Assembly (NCBI RefSeq): GCF_032397745.1
Contig: NZ_CP135921.1
Coordinates: 5,196,501-5,260,500, forward strand
Direction: 5' to 3'
From: Bradyrhizobium prioriisuperbiae
GTDB lineage: Bacteria > Pseudomonadota > Alphaproteobacteria > Rhizobiales > Xanthobacteraceae
DNA: 64,000 bases
Under the pieces are notes generated by a model that had not been told where the DNA came from, did not search any database, and worked only from the letters and a program-made list of their open reading frames with translations. Made by a program: the position numbers and the translations under genes. Positions 18,138-27,885 of this stretch are shown here, one piece after another (positions within the stretch are counted from its first letter, which is position 1; every line of letters begins with the position of its first letter).

Positions 18138-19058
18138 CTACCGCTTCGCCGGGAACAGGCCGGAAGGCCTGAAGAACAGGACCGCCGCCATCAGCACATA
18201 GATCAGCATCGGCGCGATGGCGCGGCCGGTCTGGCTGGCGGTGGCCGGATCGAACACTGCGCGCAACAAAGTGGGTGCAAAGAAGCGTCCGAGCGTATCG
18301 GTCAGCCCGATCAGCAGCGCTGCGATAAACGCACCGCGGATGGAGCCGATGCCGCCGATCACGATCACCACAAAGGCGAGGATCAGCACATTGTCGCCCA
18401 TGCCGGGCTCGACCGAAAGGATGGGGGCCACCATGGCGCCGGCAAAGCCCGCGAGCATGGCGCCGACGCCGAACACGATGGTGAACAAGAGCCGGATATT
18501 GACACCGAGCGCCGACACCATCGGTGCGTTGCTGGCGCCGGCCCGCACCAGCATACCGAGACGGGTGTGGTTAACGGTCCAGTACAGCAGCAGTCCCACC
18601 GCCAGGCCGGCAGCGATGATGACCAGGCGATACACCGGATAGAGCATGCCCGGCGCCAGCGTGACCGTGCCGGAGAGCAAATCGGGGATCGGCACGCTCA
18701 GCGGCGCCGCGCCCCACAACAGTTTCACTGCTTGATTGAGAAAGATGATGACGCCGAAGGTCGCCAGCACATGGGCGAGATGATCGCGTTCATAGAGGTG
18801 GCGAAAGATCAATACCTCCAGCAGCAGGCCGAACAGCAGCGCAGAGGGCAGCGCCAGAGCGAGGCCCAGCGCGAAACTTCCGGTCATCGCCGTGAAGGCG
18901 GCGGCGAGATACGCCCCCACCATGTACTGCACGCCGTGGGCAAGGTTGATGAAGTCCATCACGCCGAACACGATGGTGAGCCCGGCGGCGATCAGGAACA
19001 GGATCAGCCCGAACTGCATTCCGTTCAGGATCTGGACGAGTGCGAGCGTCAGGGTCAT
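18138..19058 (-). CDS. HAAT-type ABC transporter permease, LivH-like (transporter 1)
   Basis: A 306-aa membrane protein. The start at 19058 gives the usual family start (hydrophobic helix at once, then G-L-T-I-V-F-G-V-M-D-F-I-N-L-A-H-G). The conserved EAA-like G-A-x-V-x-G-I-G-S-I-R-G-A loop is near 225-240. It is followed by the IS4-type insertion. A repeat separates it from the binding-protein gene upstream. Confidence 0.92.
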   Translation of the reverse strand: MTLTLALVQILNGMQFGLILFLIAAGLTIVFGVMDFINLAHGVQYMVGAYLAAAFTAMTGSFALGLALALPSALLFGLLLEVLIFRHLYERDHLAHVLATFGVIIFLNQAVKLLWGAAPLSVPIPDLLSGTVTLAPGMLYPVYRLVIIAAGLAVGLLLYWTVNHTRLGMLVRAGASNAPMVSALGVNIRLLFTIVFGVGAMLAGFAGAMVAPILSVEPGMGDNVLILAFVVIVIGGIGSIRGAFIAALLIGLTDTLGRFFAPTLLRAVFDPATASQTGRAIAPMLIYVLMAAVLFFRPSGLFPAKR

Positions 19059-19084
19059 GCGGGCCTGCGGTGCTCCACACACGG

Positions 19085-19172
19085 CGTCATTGCCGGGCCT
19101 GACCCGGCAATCCAGCTTCCTTGCCGAAAACGAAGCAAGCTGGACACGCGGGTCAAGCCCGCGTGCGACGCT
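19085..19172. repeat. Intergenic palindromic repeat between binding protein and permease genes
   Basis: Starts GTCATTGCCGGGCCTGACCC and ends GGGTCAAGCCCGCGTGCGAC; an inverted AAGCTGGA / TCCAGCTT arm pair lies inside. It occupies the gap between the binding-protein stop and the LivH start. Confidence 0.72.
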
Positions 19173-19216
19173 GTGGGTTGTTGAAACGCGTTAAACCAAA
19201 CCAGTCGACGATCAGA

Positions 19217-20404
19217 TCAATTCCCCGCCGGGCAATCCTTGGCGAACTGGTCGCCGAAGTTCGAATACACCTTCTGCACGACCTCGGTCTGGAACTTGCC
19301 GTCGGGGCGCTTGGCGGCCTTCACCAGATAGAAGTCCTGGATCGGATAGCCGTTGCTGTTGAACTTGAAGCCGCCACGCAGCGAGGTGAAGTCGGCTTTC
19401 TTCAGCGCGGCCTTGATCGCGTCCTTGTTGCTGACATCGCCCTTGGTCGCCTTCAACGCGCTGTCGATCAGCAGCGCCGCATCATACGCCTGGAAGGCGT
19501 AGGTGCCGGGCACGTTATTGTAGGCGGCTTCATAGGCGGCGACGAACTTCTTGCTCTGCGGCAGGTCGAAGTTCGGAGCCCAGTTGGCGCCGCCGAACAT
19601 GCCGACAGCCGCGTCCTGCTGGGCGGGCAGGGTGGATTCATCCACCGTGAACGCGGAGAGGAACGGAATGCGGTCGGACAGGCCGGCCTGCTTGTACTGC
19701 TTCACCAGGTTGACGCCCATGCCACCGGGCATGAAGGTGAAGATGGCATCGGGATTGAGGGACGCGATCTTGGAGAGCTCGGCCTGGAAGTCGAGGGTAT
19801 TCAGCGGAACGTAGGATTCCTCGATCACTTCGCCCTTGTAATCGATCTTGAAGCCGGCGACGGCGTCCTTGCCGGCCTGATAGTTCGGCACCAGCAGGTA
19901 GACGCGCTTGTAGCCGCGATCCTGCGCCACCTTGCCGAGGACCTGGTGCACCTGGTCGTTCTGGTACGAGGTGACGTACATGTACGAACTGCAAGCCTTG
20001 CCGGCGAGACTCGAAGGACCGGAGTTCGGGCTGATCAGGAAGGTCTTGGCTTCGACCACCGGCTTCTGGATTGCGATCAGGATGTTGGAGAAGATCGGTC
20101 CGACCACGAAGTCGACCTTGTCGCGCTCCAGCAGTCCCTTGACCTTGGTGACGGCCACGTCCGGCTTCAGTTCGTCATCGGCGATCACCACCTCGACATC
20201 GCGGCCGCCCATCTTGCCGCCGAGATCCTTCACCGCGAGGTTGAAGCCGTCGCGCGCCTGCTGTCCCAGCACGGCGGCGGGCCCCGACAGCGTCAGCACC
20301 AGACCGATCTTGAGTTTCTCCTGAGCGATCGCCTGGCCGGCCATCAGGCCAGACACTGCCGCAACCGCAACTCCCCCGAAAAATCCTTTTAGGATCCGCT
20401 TCAT
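19217..20404 (-). CDS. HAAT-type ABC transporter substrate-binding protein (transporter 1)
   Basis: A 395-aa periplasmic binding protein (Peripla_BP_6 type) with a Sec signal peptide ending at A-Q-A-I-A-Q (about residue 28). It starts after AGGAGAACGACG. The mature protein has the two-lobe pattern with K-I-G-L-V-L-T-L-S-G-P. It heads an operon running to the second cupin, about 6.8 kb with the insertion. A MarR-type operator lies 109-132 bases upstream, so an aryl acid feeding the island is the likely ligand. Confidence 0.92.
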   Translation of the reverse strand: MKRILKGFFGGVAVAAVSGLMAGQAIAQEKLKIGLVLTLSGPAAVLGQQARDGFNLAVKDLGGKMGGRDVEVVIADDELKPDVAVTKVKGLLERDKVDFVVGPIFSNILIAIQKPVVEAKTFLISPNSGPSSLAGKACSSYMYVTSYQNDQVHQVLGKVAQDRGYKRVYLLVPNYQAGKDAVAGFKIDYKGEVIEESYVPLNTLDFQAELSKIASLNPDAIFTFMPGGMGVNLVKQYKQAGLSDRIPFLSAFTVDESTLPAQQDAAVGMFGGANWAPNFDLPQSKKFVAAYEAAYNNVPGTYAFQAYDAALLIDSALKATKGDVSNKDAIKAALKKADFTSLRGGFKFNSNGYPIQDFYLVKAAKRPDGKFQTEVVQKVYSNFGDQFAKDCPAGN

Positions 20405-20512
20405 CGTCGTTCTCCTGTCCCCAAAAATATCCTCACCAGCAACCTAGCTGTTTCACAGGCGCTGTCGCAAGCCGACGGCGCATCGGCACAGTGTCGCGCC
20501 GGTCCGCTCTCA

Positions 20513-20536
20513 AATTATTTGAAGCTTAAATTAGTT
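20513..20536. promoter_or_regulatory. Candidate MarR-type operator upstream of transporter 1
   Basis: Arms AATTATTTGA and TAAATTAGTT around AGCT. On the minus strand it would cover an AATAAT -10-like box preceded by TTTCAA at a 17-base spacing. The flank TTTTGAA is shared with the weak site at 2789-2806. Confidence 0.62.
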
Positions 20537-20709
20537 TTGAAAACCGCGCAAGCGACCGGATTGCCCATTCGGCGTGCGGCAAGGCCACATGTTGCACTGC
20601 GTGTGTTTGGCTGTTTCTGCCGCGCTTTTCATAATCGATGAGCGTTGGTTGATCTCGCTGTGCAGCCGAATTGAGCGGCATCAGAGCAAAATTGCTGCAG
20701 AACTGAACC

Positions 20710-20810
20710 CTCATGGTGAGGAGCGCGAAGCGCGTCTCGAACCATGAGGCCGATGCCTTGCCCCACATCCATCCTTCGAGACGCCCGCTTCGCGGGCCCT
20801 CAGGATGAGG
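20710..20810. repeat. Inverted intergenic repeat (CTCATGGTGAGGAG type)
   Basis: Has CTCATGGTGAGGAGCGCGAA with its inverse and ends CCTCAGGATGAGG. It lies between transporter 1 and marR. The rest of the 20405-20950 gap holds only the two operators. Confidence 0.72.
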
Positions 20811-20848
20811 CGGTATGTGTGGAAGACCAGTCAAGACCGTATCGTTCT

Positions 20849-20892
20849 TTGACTTTCGTCGCATTCCGAATTATTTCAAGGTTCAAGGGTGA
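20849..20892 (+). promoter_or_regulatory. Promoter and MarR-type operator of the marR gene
   Basis: TTGACT (20849-20854), 17 bases, TATTTC (20872-20877). The operator 20869-20892 has a strong left arm AATTATTTCA, centre AGGT and a poor right arm, and covers the -10 box. This suggests autoregulation. Confidence 0.6.
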
Positions 20893-20950
20893 TCCGGATC
20901 ATGTGTCCGGGAGCGCGTCGGCGCAGGCCGCAACGGGGCGAAATCGCAAC

Positions 20951-21460
20951 ATGTCCATGACATTCGATTCCGAGACCAAGGCCACGGAAACGCCGGAAGA
21001 TCATGGCGACGAACTGCGGCTGTGGCTGCGGCTTCTGACCTGCACCACCTTGATCGAAGGCGAGGTGAGAAGTCGGTTGCGCGAGCGCTTCGATGTCACA
21101 CTGCCGCGGTTCGACCTGATGGCGCAGCTCGACAAGGCCCCCGACGGCATGACGCTATCAGACGTCTCCAAGCGCATGATGGTGTCGAACGGCAACGTCA
21201 CCGGCCTGGTCGAACGTCTGGTCGAATCCGGCCACATCGATCGCCGTACCTCGGAAGAGGATCGTCGCGTGCAGGTGATCCGGCTGACCAAGCTGGGACG
21301 TGCGGTGTTTCGCAAGATGGCGGCGGAGCATGAAATCTGGATCGCCAGCTTCTTTTCCGAGCTGACCGAGAAGGACGTCAAGGAGCTGATGCGGCTGCTC
21401 GGCAAGGCCAAGGCGTCGACCCAGAAAGCTGCCAAGGAGCGGGCGTCGCTGCCGACTTAA
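20951..21460 (+). CDS. MarR-family transcriptional regulator, likely repressor of the island
   Basis: A 169-aa winged-helix protein: L-S-D-V-S-K-R-M-M-V-S-N-G-N-V-T-G-L-V-E-R-L (recognition helix region) then the wing D-R-R-T-S-E-E-D-R-R-V-Q-V-I-R-L-T. The ATG at 20951 is chosen because residues before it resemble no MarR member and the promoter lies in that stretch. MarR relatives for aryl-CoA pathways (CouR and BadR groups) bind palindromes and respond to CoA thioesters or free acids. A matching palindrome at six units here makes this the best candidate regulator; 2-aminobenzoyl-CoA as ligand is a guess. Confidence 0.9.
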   Translation: MSMTFDSETKATETPEDHGDELRLWLRLLTCTTLIEGEVRSRLRERFDVTLPRFDLMAQLDKAPDGMTLSDVSKRMMVSNGNVTGLVERLVESGHIDRRTSEEDRRVQVIRLTKLGRAVFRKMAAEHEIWIASFFSELTEKDVKELMRLLGKAKASTQKAAKERASLPT

Positions 21461-21490
21461 TCCACCTTAATCCAGTTCGCAGGACATCGC

Positions 21491-22324
21491 GTGGCCGCTG
21501 CAATCGATTACGAAGCCGAGTACAATAATCCCGCTCGCGTGCCCGAGCATCCGCCGATCATCGCCGGCTGGGCGCGGGATTCGGAAGCCTATCGCGCAAG
21601 CCACGGCCGCTGGCGCGCGCTGCGTTATGGCGGCGGTGAACGCCATGTGATGGATTTCTTTCCGTCTGAGGCCGATGCCGGCGCCATCGTGATGTTCATT
21701 CACGGCGGTTATTGGCAGAAGCTGGACCGTTCGTTCTTCAGCTATGCGGCCCGCGGTCTGAACCTGCGGGGCGTCAGCGTGGCCGTCCCGAGCTACGACC
21801 TGTGTCCGGCGGTGACCGTCGGCGACATTATCGGCCAGATGCGCCGCGCGGCGCGGGAACTGGCGCGGCTCGGCCGGCCGCTGGTGGTCAGCGGCCATTC
21901 CGCGGGCGGGCATCTGGCGGCCTGCCTGCTGGCCACCGATTGGCCCGGCATGTCTGCCGAACTGCCGGCTGATCTCGTGACCGCGGCCTATGCCATCTCC
22001 GGCGTGTTCGATCTCGAACCGTTGATTCCGACCTCCATGAACACCGCGCTGCAGCTCGATGCCGCAACGGCGCGCGCCGTCAGCCCGCTGTTTTGGCCCG
22101 CGCCGCATCGGGGCGTGCTCGATGCCGTGGTTGGCGGTGCGGAGAGCAGCGAATTCCTGCGCCAGAGCCAGGTGATGGTGGAGGCCTGGGGGAAGGCGGG
22201 GTTTGCCGCGCGGTATGAGGCGCTTCCGGGCGCCAACCATTTTACCGTTGTCGCGCCATTGGCGGATCCCGACTCGGCCATGACGGGGCGGCTGGCGGAA
22301 CTGGCGGGGCTCGGTCGGCGGTAG
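21491..22324 (+). CDS. Alpha/beta hydrolase, arylformamidase (kynurenine formamidase)-like
   Basis: 277 aa from GTG at 21491, 30 bases after marR. The oxyanion motif HGGYW is at 71-75, the nucleophile Ser137 is in GHSAG and a C-terminal His is in G-A-N-H-F. This matches the AFMID-type arylformamidase group, which hydrolyses N-formylkynurenine or other aryl amides and esters. With anthranilate as the centre of the island, release of the amine from a formyl or acyl anilide is attractive. Action on a CoA intermediate cannot be excluded. Confidence 0.85.
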   Translation: MAAAIDYEAEYNNPARVPEHPPIIAGWARDSEAYRASHGRWRALRYGGGERHVMDFFPSEADAGAIVMFIHGGYWQKLDRSFFSYAARGLNLRGVSVAVPSYDLCPAVTVGDIIGQMRRAARELARLGRPLVVSGHSAGGHLAACLLATDWPGMSAELPADLVTAAYAISGVFDLEPLIPTSMNTALQLDAATARAVSPLFWPAPHRGVLDAVVGGAESSEFLRQSQVMVEAWGKAGFAARYEALPGANHFTVVAPLADPDSAMTGRLAELAGLGRR

Positions 22325-22349
22325 AGCGACCAGGCTTCTCCATATACTG

Positions 22350-22440
22350 CGTCATTGCCGGACTTGATCCGGCAATCCAGCTTGCTCCACATCCGGATCG
22401 AATTTTGAAGCTGGATGCGCGGGTCAAGCCCGCGCATGAC
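22350..22440. repeat. Intergenic palindromic repeat (TCATTGCCGGACTTGATCCGG type)
   Basis: Starts GTCATTGCCGGACTTGATCC and ends GGGTCAAGCCCGCGCATGAC, with AGCTTG/CAAGCT-like inner arms. It lies after the hydrolase gene. Confidence 0.72.
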
Positions 22441-22530
22441 GGGTAGGGTGGGGACGTGCATCGCCCGTTACCGCGGCACGATGATTTCCCAATCCCCGCA
22501 AAAACCGGTGCACCGCCTCAAAATTCCCAG

Positions 22531-22562
22531 TTGCGTGAAATTATTTTAGGTTTAAAATGATT
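22531..22562 (+). promoter_or_regulatory. Promoter with overlapping MarR-type operator before the acyl-CoA dehydrogenase-ligase operon
   Basis: TTGCGT (22531-22536), 16 bases, TAAAAT (22553-22558). The operator 22539-22562 has arms AATTATTTTA and TAAAATGATT around GGTT, 9 of 10 positions symmetric. Confidence 0.72.
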
Positions 22563-22600
22563 TTCGGATTTGGCGTTTCTCGAGCTCCGGCGGAGACCAG

Positions 22601-23791
22601 ATGGCCGACACACTTTCCTGGCCGTTTTTTGAAGATCATCATCGCAAGCTCGGTGCGGATCTCGCGCGCTGGGCGGCGGCCACGCTGCCGGCGCTGGTCG
22701 ATCATCATGATGTCGACGGCTCCTGCCGCAAGCTCGTTCGCGCGCTGGGTGAGGCTGGCTGGCTGCGCACGGTGGTGCCGGCGGTGTATGGTGGCCTGAC
22801 GCCTGTGTTTGACGTGCGCACGCTCTGTCTCGTGCGCGAGACGCTGGCCTATGAGAACGGACTGGCCGATTTCGCGTTTGCGATGCAGGGGCTCGGCACC
22901 GGGCCGATCACGCTGTTCGGCTCGAACGAACTGAAGCAGATGTATCTGCCGCGCGTCGCCAAAGGCGAGGCGATCGCCGCCTTTGCGTTGTCCGAACCGG
23001 ACGCCGGCTCCGATGTCGCGGCCATGAGCACGATGGCGGTGCCCGACGGCGCCGACCATGTCCGCATCAATGGCCTGAAGACCTGGATTTCCAACGGCGG
23101 CATCGCCGATCATTACGTCGTGTTCGTGCGCACTAATGAAGCGCCCGGCGCCCGCGGCATCAGCGCCTTCGTGATCGATGCCGATACGCCGGGGCTGACG
23201 ATTGCGGAACGCATCGATGTGATTGCGCCGCATCCGCTGGCGACGCTGAAATTCGAAGATTGCCGCGTGCCGCTGGCGCGCCGGATCGGCCCGGCCGGCG
23301 AAGGCTTCAAGGTCGCGATGGCGACGCTTGACGTGTTCCGCTCGACAGTCGGTGCCGCAGCCCTCGGGCTTGGCCGGCGGGCGCTCGACGAGGGGCTTGA
23401 TCGCGCAGTCAATCGCAAGATGTTCGGCGCCGCACTCGGCGACCTGCAGTTGACGCAGGCCGGGCTCGCCGAGATGGCGACCGGGATCGATGCGGCGGCG
23501 CTCTTGGTGTATCGCGCCGCCTGGACCAAGGACCAGGGCGCGCCGCGCGTCACCCGCGAGGCGGCGATGGCGAAGATGTTCGCGACCGAAACCGCGCAGA
23601 CGGTGATCGATCGCGCAGTGCAGATTTTTGGCGGCCTTGGCGTCAAGAAGGGCGTCAAGGTGGAAGAGCTCTATCGCGAAATCCGCGCGCTGCGGATCTA
23701 CGAGGGAGCTACGGAAGTGCAAAAGGTTGTCATTGGCCGGGAACTGATGAAAGCCGCACAGACGGTGGCTGTGCGCCATGCTGCTGAGTAG
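22601..23791 (+). CDS. Acyl-CoA dehydrogenase
   Basis: A 396-aa flavoprotein of the ACAD family: [10 protein letters not shown] (about 127-136), W-I-S-N-G-G (FAD contact) and the C-terminal base segment I-Y-E-G-A-T-E. The ribosome site GGCGGAG precedes the ATG. Three genes follow in order: ligase and RidA after gaps of 77 and 35 bases. It probably introduces a double bond into the alicyclic or opened CoA intermediate. Confidence 0.92.
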   Translation: MADTLSWPFFEDHHRKLGADLARWAAATLPALVDHHDVDGSCRKLVRALGEAGWLRTVVPAVYGGLTPVFDVRTLCLVRETLAYENGLADFAFAMQGLGTGPITLFGSNELKQMYLPRVAKGEAIAAFALSEPDAGSDVAAMSTMAVPDGADHVRINGLKTWISNGGIADHYVVFVRTNEAPGARGISAFVIDADTPGLTIAERIDVIAPHPLATLKFEDCRVPLARRIGPAGEGFKVAMATLDVFRSTVGAAALGLGRRALDEGLDRAVNRKMFGAALGDLQLTQAGLAEMATGIDAAALLVYRAAWTKDQGAPRVTREAAMAKMFATETAQTVIDRAVQIFGGLGVKKGVKVEELYREIRALRIYEGATEVQKVVIGRELMKAAQTVAVRHAAE

Positions 23792-23868
23792 CGCAGCGTG
23801 GCGGACGGGGGAGGAACGCATGAGGTGTTGGTTGAGCTGGTGCGAGCGACGCTGAAAGGGAACGCACG

Positions 23869-25521
23869 ATGGCAAAGACGGCCCATGTTGATACGTTTGC
23901 ACGTGATAATCTGCCGGCCCCGGAGCTTTGGCCGGACCTGATCTTTACCCGCCCGGAGTATCAGTATCCGGAACGCCTGAACTGCGTGTTCAATTTCCTC
24001 GATCGCTGGATCGACGAGGGGCGCGGCAGCGATCCCTGCATCTTCACTGACCAGAAGAATTACAGCTACGGCGAACTGCAGCACCTGGTGAACCGCATCG
24101 CCAACGTGCTGGTCGGCAAGCTCGGCCTTGTCACCGGCGGGCGAGTACTGCTGCGTTCGGCCAACACCCCGATGATGGTCGCGACTTATCTCGCGGTGAT
24201 CAAGGCCGGCGGCATTGCGGTGGCGACCATGCCGCTGCTGCGGGCCAAGGAAATCGCTTATCCGATCCAGAAGGCGAAAATTGCACTGGCGCTGTGCGAC
24301 CACAAGCTCGCCGACGAAATGGAAAAAGCCAAGGCGGTGGCGCCGGAGCTCAAGCGCGTCGTGTACTGGGAGTCGAACGGACCGGACTCGCTGGAAGCGC
24401 TGATCGCCGATGCCAGCCCCGACTTCGCAGCCGTCGATACCGCGGCCGACGATCTCTGCCTGATCGCCTTCACCTCCGGCACCACCGGCGATCCCAAGGG
24501 CACCATGCATTTCCACCGCGACATGCTCGCGGTGTGCGACGGCTTTGCCGGCAATGTGCTGCGGGCCCGCCGTGAGGACCGTTTCATCGGCTCGGCGCCG
24601 CTGGCCTTTACGTTTGGTTTCGGCGGCGTGCTGTTCCCGATGCATATCGGGGCATCGTTCGTCCTGCTGGAAAATCCCGCGCCGGCCAATTTCGCGGCGG
24701 CGATCGAGCGCTTCAAGGCGACAGTGTGCTTCACAGCACCGACAGCCTATCGCGCCATCATCGGGCTCAACGGCAAGCACGATTTGTCATCGCTGCGCAA
24801 ATGCGTGTCCGCCGGAGAGACGCTGCCGAAAGGCACTTTCGATGCCTGGCTCAAGGCCACCGGCATCAAGCTGATCGACGGCATCGGCTCGACCGAGATG
24901 CTGCACATCTTCATCAGCGCCACCGAAGACGAGATTCGCCCCGGCGCCACCGGCAAGCCAGTGCCGGGTTACGAGGCCAAGATCGTCGACGACGAGGGCA
25001 ATGATGCCCCTGTGGGGACGATGGGGCGACTGGCGGTGCGCGGCCCGACCGGGTGCCGCTATTTCGCCGACGAGCGGCAGCGCAAGTACATCCTCAATGG
25101 CTGGAATTTGACCGGCGACACCTACCTGATGGATCAGGATGGTTACTTCTGGTACCAGTCGCGCTCCGACGACATGATCGTGTCCGCGGGCTACAACATC
25201 GCCGGACCCGACGTCGAAGCTGCGCTGATGAGCCATGATGCGGTCGCCGAATGCGGTGTGGTCGGCGCGCCGGATGACGAGCGCGGCACCATTGTCAAAG
25301 CCTATGTGGTGCTGCGACCCGGCGTCAGTGGTGACGCCGCGCTGGTGGGTGCGTTGCAGGACCATGTCAAACGCGAGATCGCGCCCTACAAATATCCGCG
25401 CGCGATCGAATTCGTGACCGAATTGCCGAAGACTGCCAGCGGCAAGCTGCGGCGCTTCACATTGCGGCAGATGGCGCAAGCCAGCGCCGCGTCCACACGA
25501 CCCATGACGGCGGCGGAATGA
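23869..25521 (+). CDS. abmG: 2-aminobenzoate-CoA ligase (benzoate-CoA ligase family)
   Basis: A 550-aa adenylate-forming enzyme. P-loop T-S-G-T-T-G-D-P-K-G at 202-211, E-M-L-H-I-F in the A5 region, and the catalytic Lys in P-K-T-A-S-G-K near the C-terminus. Its overall pattern, including the P-A-P-E-L-W-P-D-L start and R-P-E-Y-Q-Y-P-E-R-L-N, is that of the 2-aminobenzoate/benzoate ligases. It activates the aryl acid to its CoA thioester, the substrate of the fused monooxygenase at 8070-10421. Exact acid specificity is not provable from sequence. Confidence 0.85.
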   Translation: MAKTAHVDTFARDNLPAPELWPDLIFTRPEYQYPERLNCVFNFLDRWIDEGRGSDPCIFTDQKNYSYGELQHLVNRIANVLVGKLGLVTGGRVLLRSANTPMMVATYLAVIKAGGIAVATMPLLRAKEIAYPIQKAKIALALCDHKLADEMEKAKAVAPELKRVVYWESNGPDSLEALIADASPDFAAVDTAADDLCLIAFTSGTTGDPKGTMHFHRDMLAVCDGFAGNVLRARREDRFIGSAPLAFTFGFGGVLFPMHIGASFVLLENPAPANFAAAIERFKATVCFTAPTAYRAIIGLNGKHDLSSLRKCVSAGETLPKGTFDAWLKATGIKLIDGIGSTEMLHIFISATEDEIRPGATGKPVPGYEAKIVDDEGNDAPVGTMGRLAVRGPTGCRYFADERQRKYILNGWNLTGDTYLMDQDGYFWYQSRSDDMIVSAGYNIAGPDVEAALMSHDAVAECGVVGAPDDERGTIVKAYVVLRPGVSGDAALVGALQDHVKREIAPYKYPRAIEFVTELPKTASGKLRRFTLRQMAQASAASTRPMTAAE

Positions 25522-25556
25522 CCCGTTGTCACGCGATATCATAGGGAGATGAAGCG

Positions 25557-26033
25557 GTGACTGCACCGAAAGCCAACACTCTCGCGGTCTTGCCCGCGAC
25601 CAAGGATCAACCCAAGACTCTGACAGCCGCGACGGGTCCGCAGGTGCTGCAGCCGGGCGGCTGGCCGCGTCCGAAGGGTTATGCCAACGGCATGATGGCC
25701 GAAGGCAGGCTGGTGGTGACCGGCGGAGTGGTCGGCTGGGATGTGGCCGGGAATTTCCCGACCAGCTTCGTGGAGCAGGTCAAGCAGACGCTTGAGAACA
25801 TCGTCGCCATTCTGGCGGAAGGTGGCGCCCGGCCACAGGATCTGGTCCGGATGACCTGGTATGTCGTCGACATGGAGGAATATGTCTCCAACCTGAAGGC
25901 GATTGGTGCGGCCTATCGCGAGGTGCTGGGTTCGCACTATCCCACCATGGCGCTTCTGCAAGTGGTGCGGCTGGTGGAGCCCGCGGCGCGGGTCGAGATC
26001 GAGGCGACGGCGGTCGTGAGCCGTGACGCATGA
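25557..26033 (+). CDS. RidA/YjgF-family protein (enamine/imine deaminase-like)
   Basis: 158 aa from GTG at 25557 with AGGGAG upstream. It has the family core with V-R-M-T-W-Y-V-V-D and the conserved Arg in A-A-R-V-E-I-E-A. RidA proteins hydrolyse reactive enamines/imines. The 2-aminobenzoyl-CoA route gives an enamine (2-amino-5-oxo-cyclohexene carboxyl-CoA), so a deaminating or detoxifying role fits well. That role is inferred. Confidence 0.88.
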   Translation: MTAPKANTLAVLPATKDQPKTLTAATGPQVLQPGGWPRPKGYANGMMAEGRLVVTGGVVGWDVAGNFPTSFVEQVKQTLENIVAILAEGGARPQDLVRMTWYVVDMEEYVSNLKAIGAAYREVLGSHYPTMALLQVVRLVEPAARVEIEATAVVSRDA

Positions 26034-26074
26034 CGCGGTGATCGCGTCTGCAATTGGTCACATGCGGTTGGGCA

Positions 26075-26098
26075 GCCCCGGAGCAATCCGGGGCTTTT
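26075..26098 (+). terminator. Rho-independent terminator after the dehydrogenase-ligase-RidA operon
   Basis: Stem GCCCCGGA / TCCGGGGC with loop GCAA, followed by TTTT. It begins 42 bases after the RidA stop and marks the right edge of the island. Confidence 0.85.
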
Positions 26099-26410
26099 GC
26101 CTGTCGGCGACGATGGGCCTTGCTTCAAGGGCGGTCGGGCAAACCGCGCCAAAAGTCGTATACGGTGGCTGCCCTGTTCGGGAGTAAAGTGGGCCTGCCT
26201 TGCGTTCCCTGTCGAGGGAACAAGGCGACAACTGCTCGCGGCGCTGAAGGCCGCTTGAGCTTTCCCCGGGCGATTTGAGCCGCCCGAGAGCAGGCGTTAC
26301 GAGCGCATTTTTATCAACTCCCGGCGGATGCTGTCCGCGCGGACGTCGCTTTGCGGCGCAATCAGGCCCTGAAAACAGGTGGAAATGCGTTGATATAAAA
26401 GGAGGACAAC
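26099..26410. other. Intergenic region before the MHS transporter gene
   Basis: About 310 bases without a convincing gene, operator or repeat. A strong AAAGGAGG ribosome site closes it. No copy of the MarR-type operator was seen. Confidence 0.5.
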
Positions 26411-27739
26411 ATGGCTGTCCAAGTCCCGAAGGATTTCCGCCGCGTGATTGTCGCCGCGTCGGTTGGAAACGTCATCGAATGGTATGACTTCTATATTTTC
26501 GGAAGCCTGGCCGCGGTGCTGTCGGTCAAGTTCTTTGAAAAGTCCCATCCGGTTGCGGCGCTGCTCAGCACGATTGCATTGTTCACCGCAGGATTCCTGA
26601 TCCGTCCTTTGGGAGCTTTTCTCTTCGGATGGATGGGCGATCGGATCGGCCGCAAGTACACGTTCCTGGTGACACTGAGCGGCATGGGGATCGGTACCGG
26701 GGCCATCGGCCTGATCCCTACCTACGAGTCGATCGGCCTGACGGCCGCGTTCCTGCTCTTCGGCTTGCGTATGATCCAGGGCCTGTGCCTGGGCGGTGAG
26801 TATGGCGGCGCCATCACCTACGTCGCCGAGCATGTGCCGGACGAACGCCGTGGCTACTACACCGGCTGGCTGCAGACCTCTCCGACTCTCGGCATCGTGG
26901 TGTCGCTGGCTGTGATCATCGCGGCACGCACGTACTTCGGCAATCAAATCTTCGATGAGTGGGCGTGGCGGATCCCGTTCCTGGTGTCCTTCTTGCTGGT
27001 CGCCATCGCGATCTACATCCGGCTCCAGCTCCAGGAAACGCCGATCTTCCAGGAGATCAAGGCAAGGGGGCAGATGACGAAGAATCCCTGGAAGGAGGCC
27101 TTCCTCAGCTCGAACATCAAATACATACTGATCGCCACCGTCGTGCTGATCGGGCAGGGAGTGGTCTGGTACAGCGGTCAGTTCTGGGCGTTGTATTTCC
27201 TGCAGCAGGTTTCCAAGGTGGACCCGCTGACCTCGGCCTACATCGTGGGAGCCGCGCTGCTCATTGCAACGCCAAGCTTGATCTTTTTTGGCTGGCTGTC
27301 CGACATCATCGGCCGCAAGCCAGTGATCTTGGGAGGCATGCTGCTCGCCGCGATGACGTACTATCCGCTGTATTTGTGGCTGGGAACGGTCACGCAACCT
27401 GGCAACATCAACTATCCGATCGCGATCTTCATCATCTTCATCCTCGTTTGCTACGTCGGGATGGTGTATGGGCCGGTCGGAGCGTTCCTGGCGGAATACT
27501 TCCCCGGCAGGATTCGGTACACGTCGGTATCGGTGCCGTATCACATCGGCAACGGCTGGGGTGGCGGATTGGTACCGTTCATCACCTCGGCGGCTTTCGC
27601 GGCCACCGGCAGCATCGGCTACGCGCTGATCTACCCGATCGCGGTTCCCGCCGTATGTTTCGTGCTCGCCCTCTTCCTGATGCCGGAGACCCGTAAAATC
27701 AGCATCTGGCAGCCGTTCGAGGCCAAGACAGCATCATAG
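26411..27739 (+). CDS. MFS transporter, metabolite:H+ symporter (MHS) family
   Basis: A 442-aa protein with about 12 membrane helices. Family signatures: N-V-I-E-W-Y-D-F-Y in helix 1, G-W-M-G-D-R-I-G-R-K between helices 2 and 3, and G-G-E-Y-G-G-A near 128. MHS members import dicarboxylates, shikimate, proline/betaine or aromatic acids. Single gene with its own ribosome site. Its location next to the island hints at a carboxylate substrate. Confidence 0.9.
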   Translation: MAVQVPKDFRRVIVAASVGNVIEWYDFYIFGSLAAVLSVKFFEKSHPVAALLSTIALFTAGFLIRPLGAFLFGWMGDRIGRKYTFLVTLSGMGIGTGAIGLIPTYESIGLTAAFLLFGLRMIQGLCLGGEYGGAITYVAEHVPDERRGYYTGWLQTSPTLGIVVSLAVIIAARTYFGNQIFDEWAWRIPFLVSFLLVAIAIYIRLQLQETPIFQEIKARGQMTKNPWKEAFLSSNIKYILIATVVLIGQGVVWYSGQFWALYFLQQVSKVDPLTSAYIVGAALLIATPSLIFFGWLSDIIGRKPVILGGMLLAAMTYYPLYLWLGTVTQPGNINYPIAIFIIFILVCYVGMVYGPVGAFLAEYFPGRIRYTSVSVPYHIGNGWGGGLVPFITSAAFAATGSIGYALIYPIAVPAVCFVLALFLMPETRKISIWQPFEAKTAS

Positions 27740-27885
27740 CAAAGTCGCTTATGTGCGGCACCACTCGGGGCCGCACATCTTCCTCTCTTCGCGAACTCGT
27801 TCGCGCTGCACGTTGTCGAAACGGACCCTCCCTCCGACCGCGAGCAGACGATGGCCGATCCATAAGGCTTCGGGCGAGAGCCTTC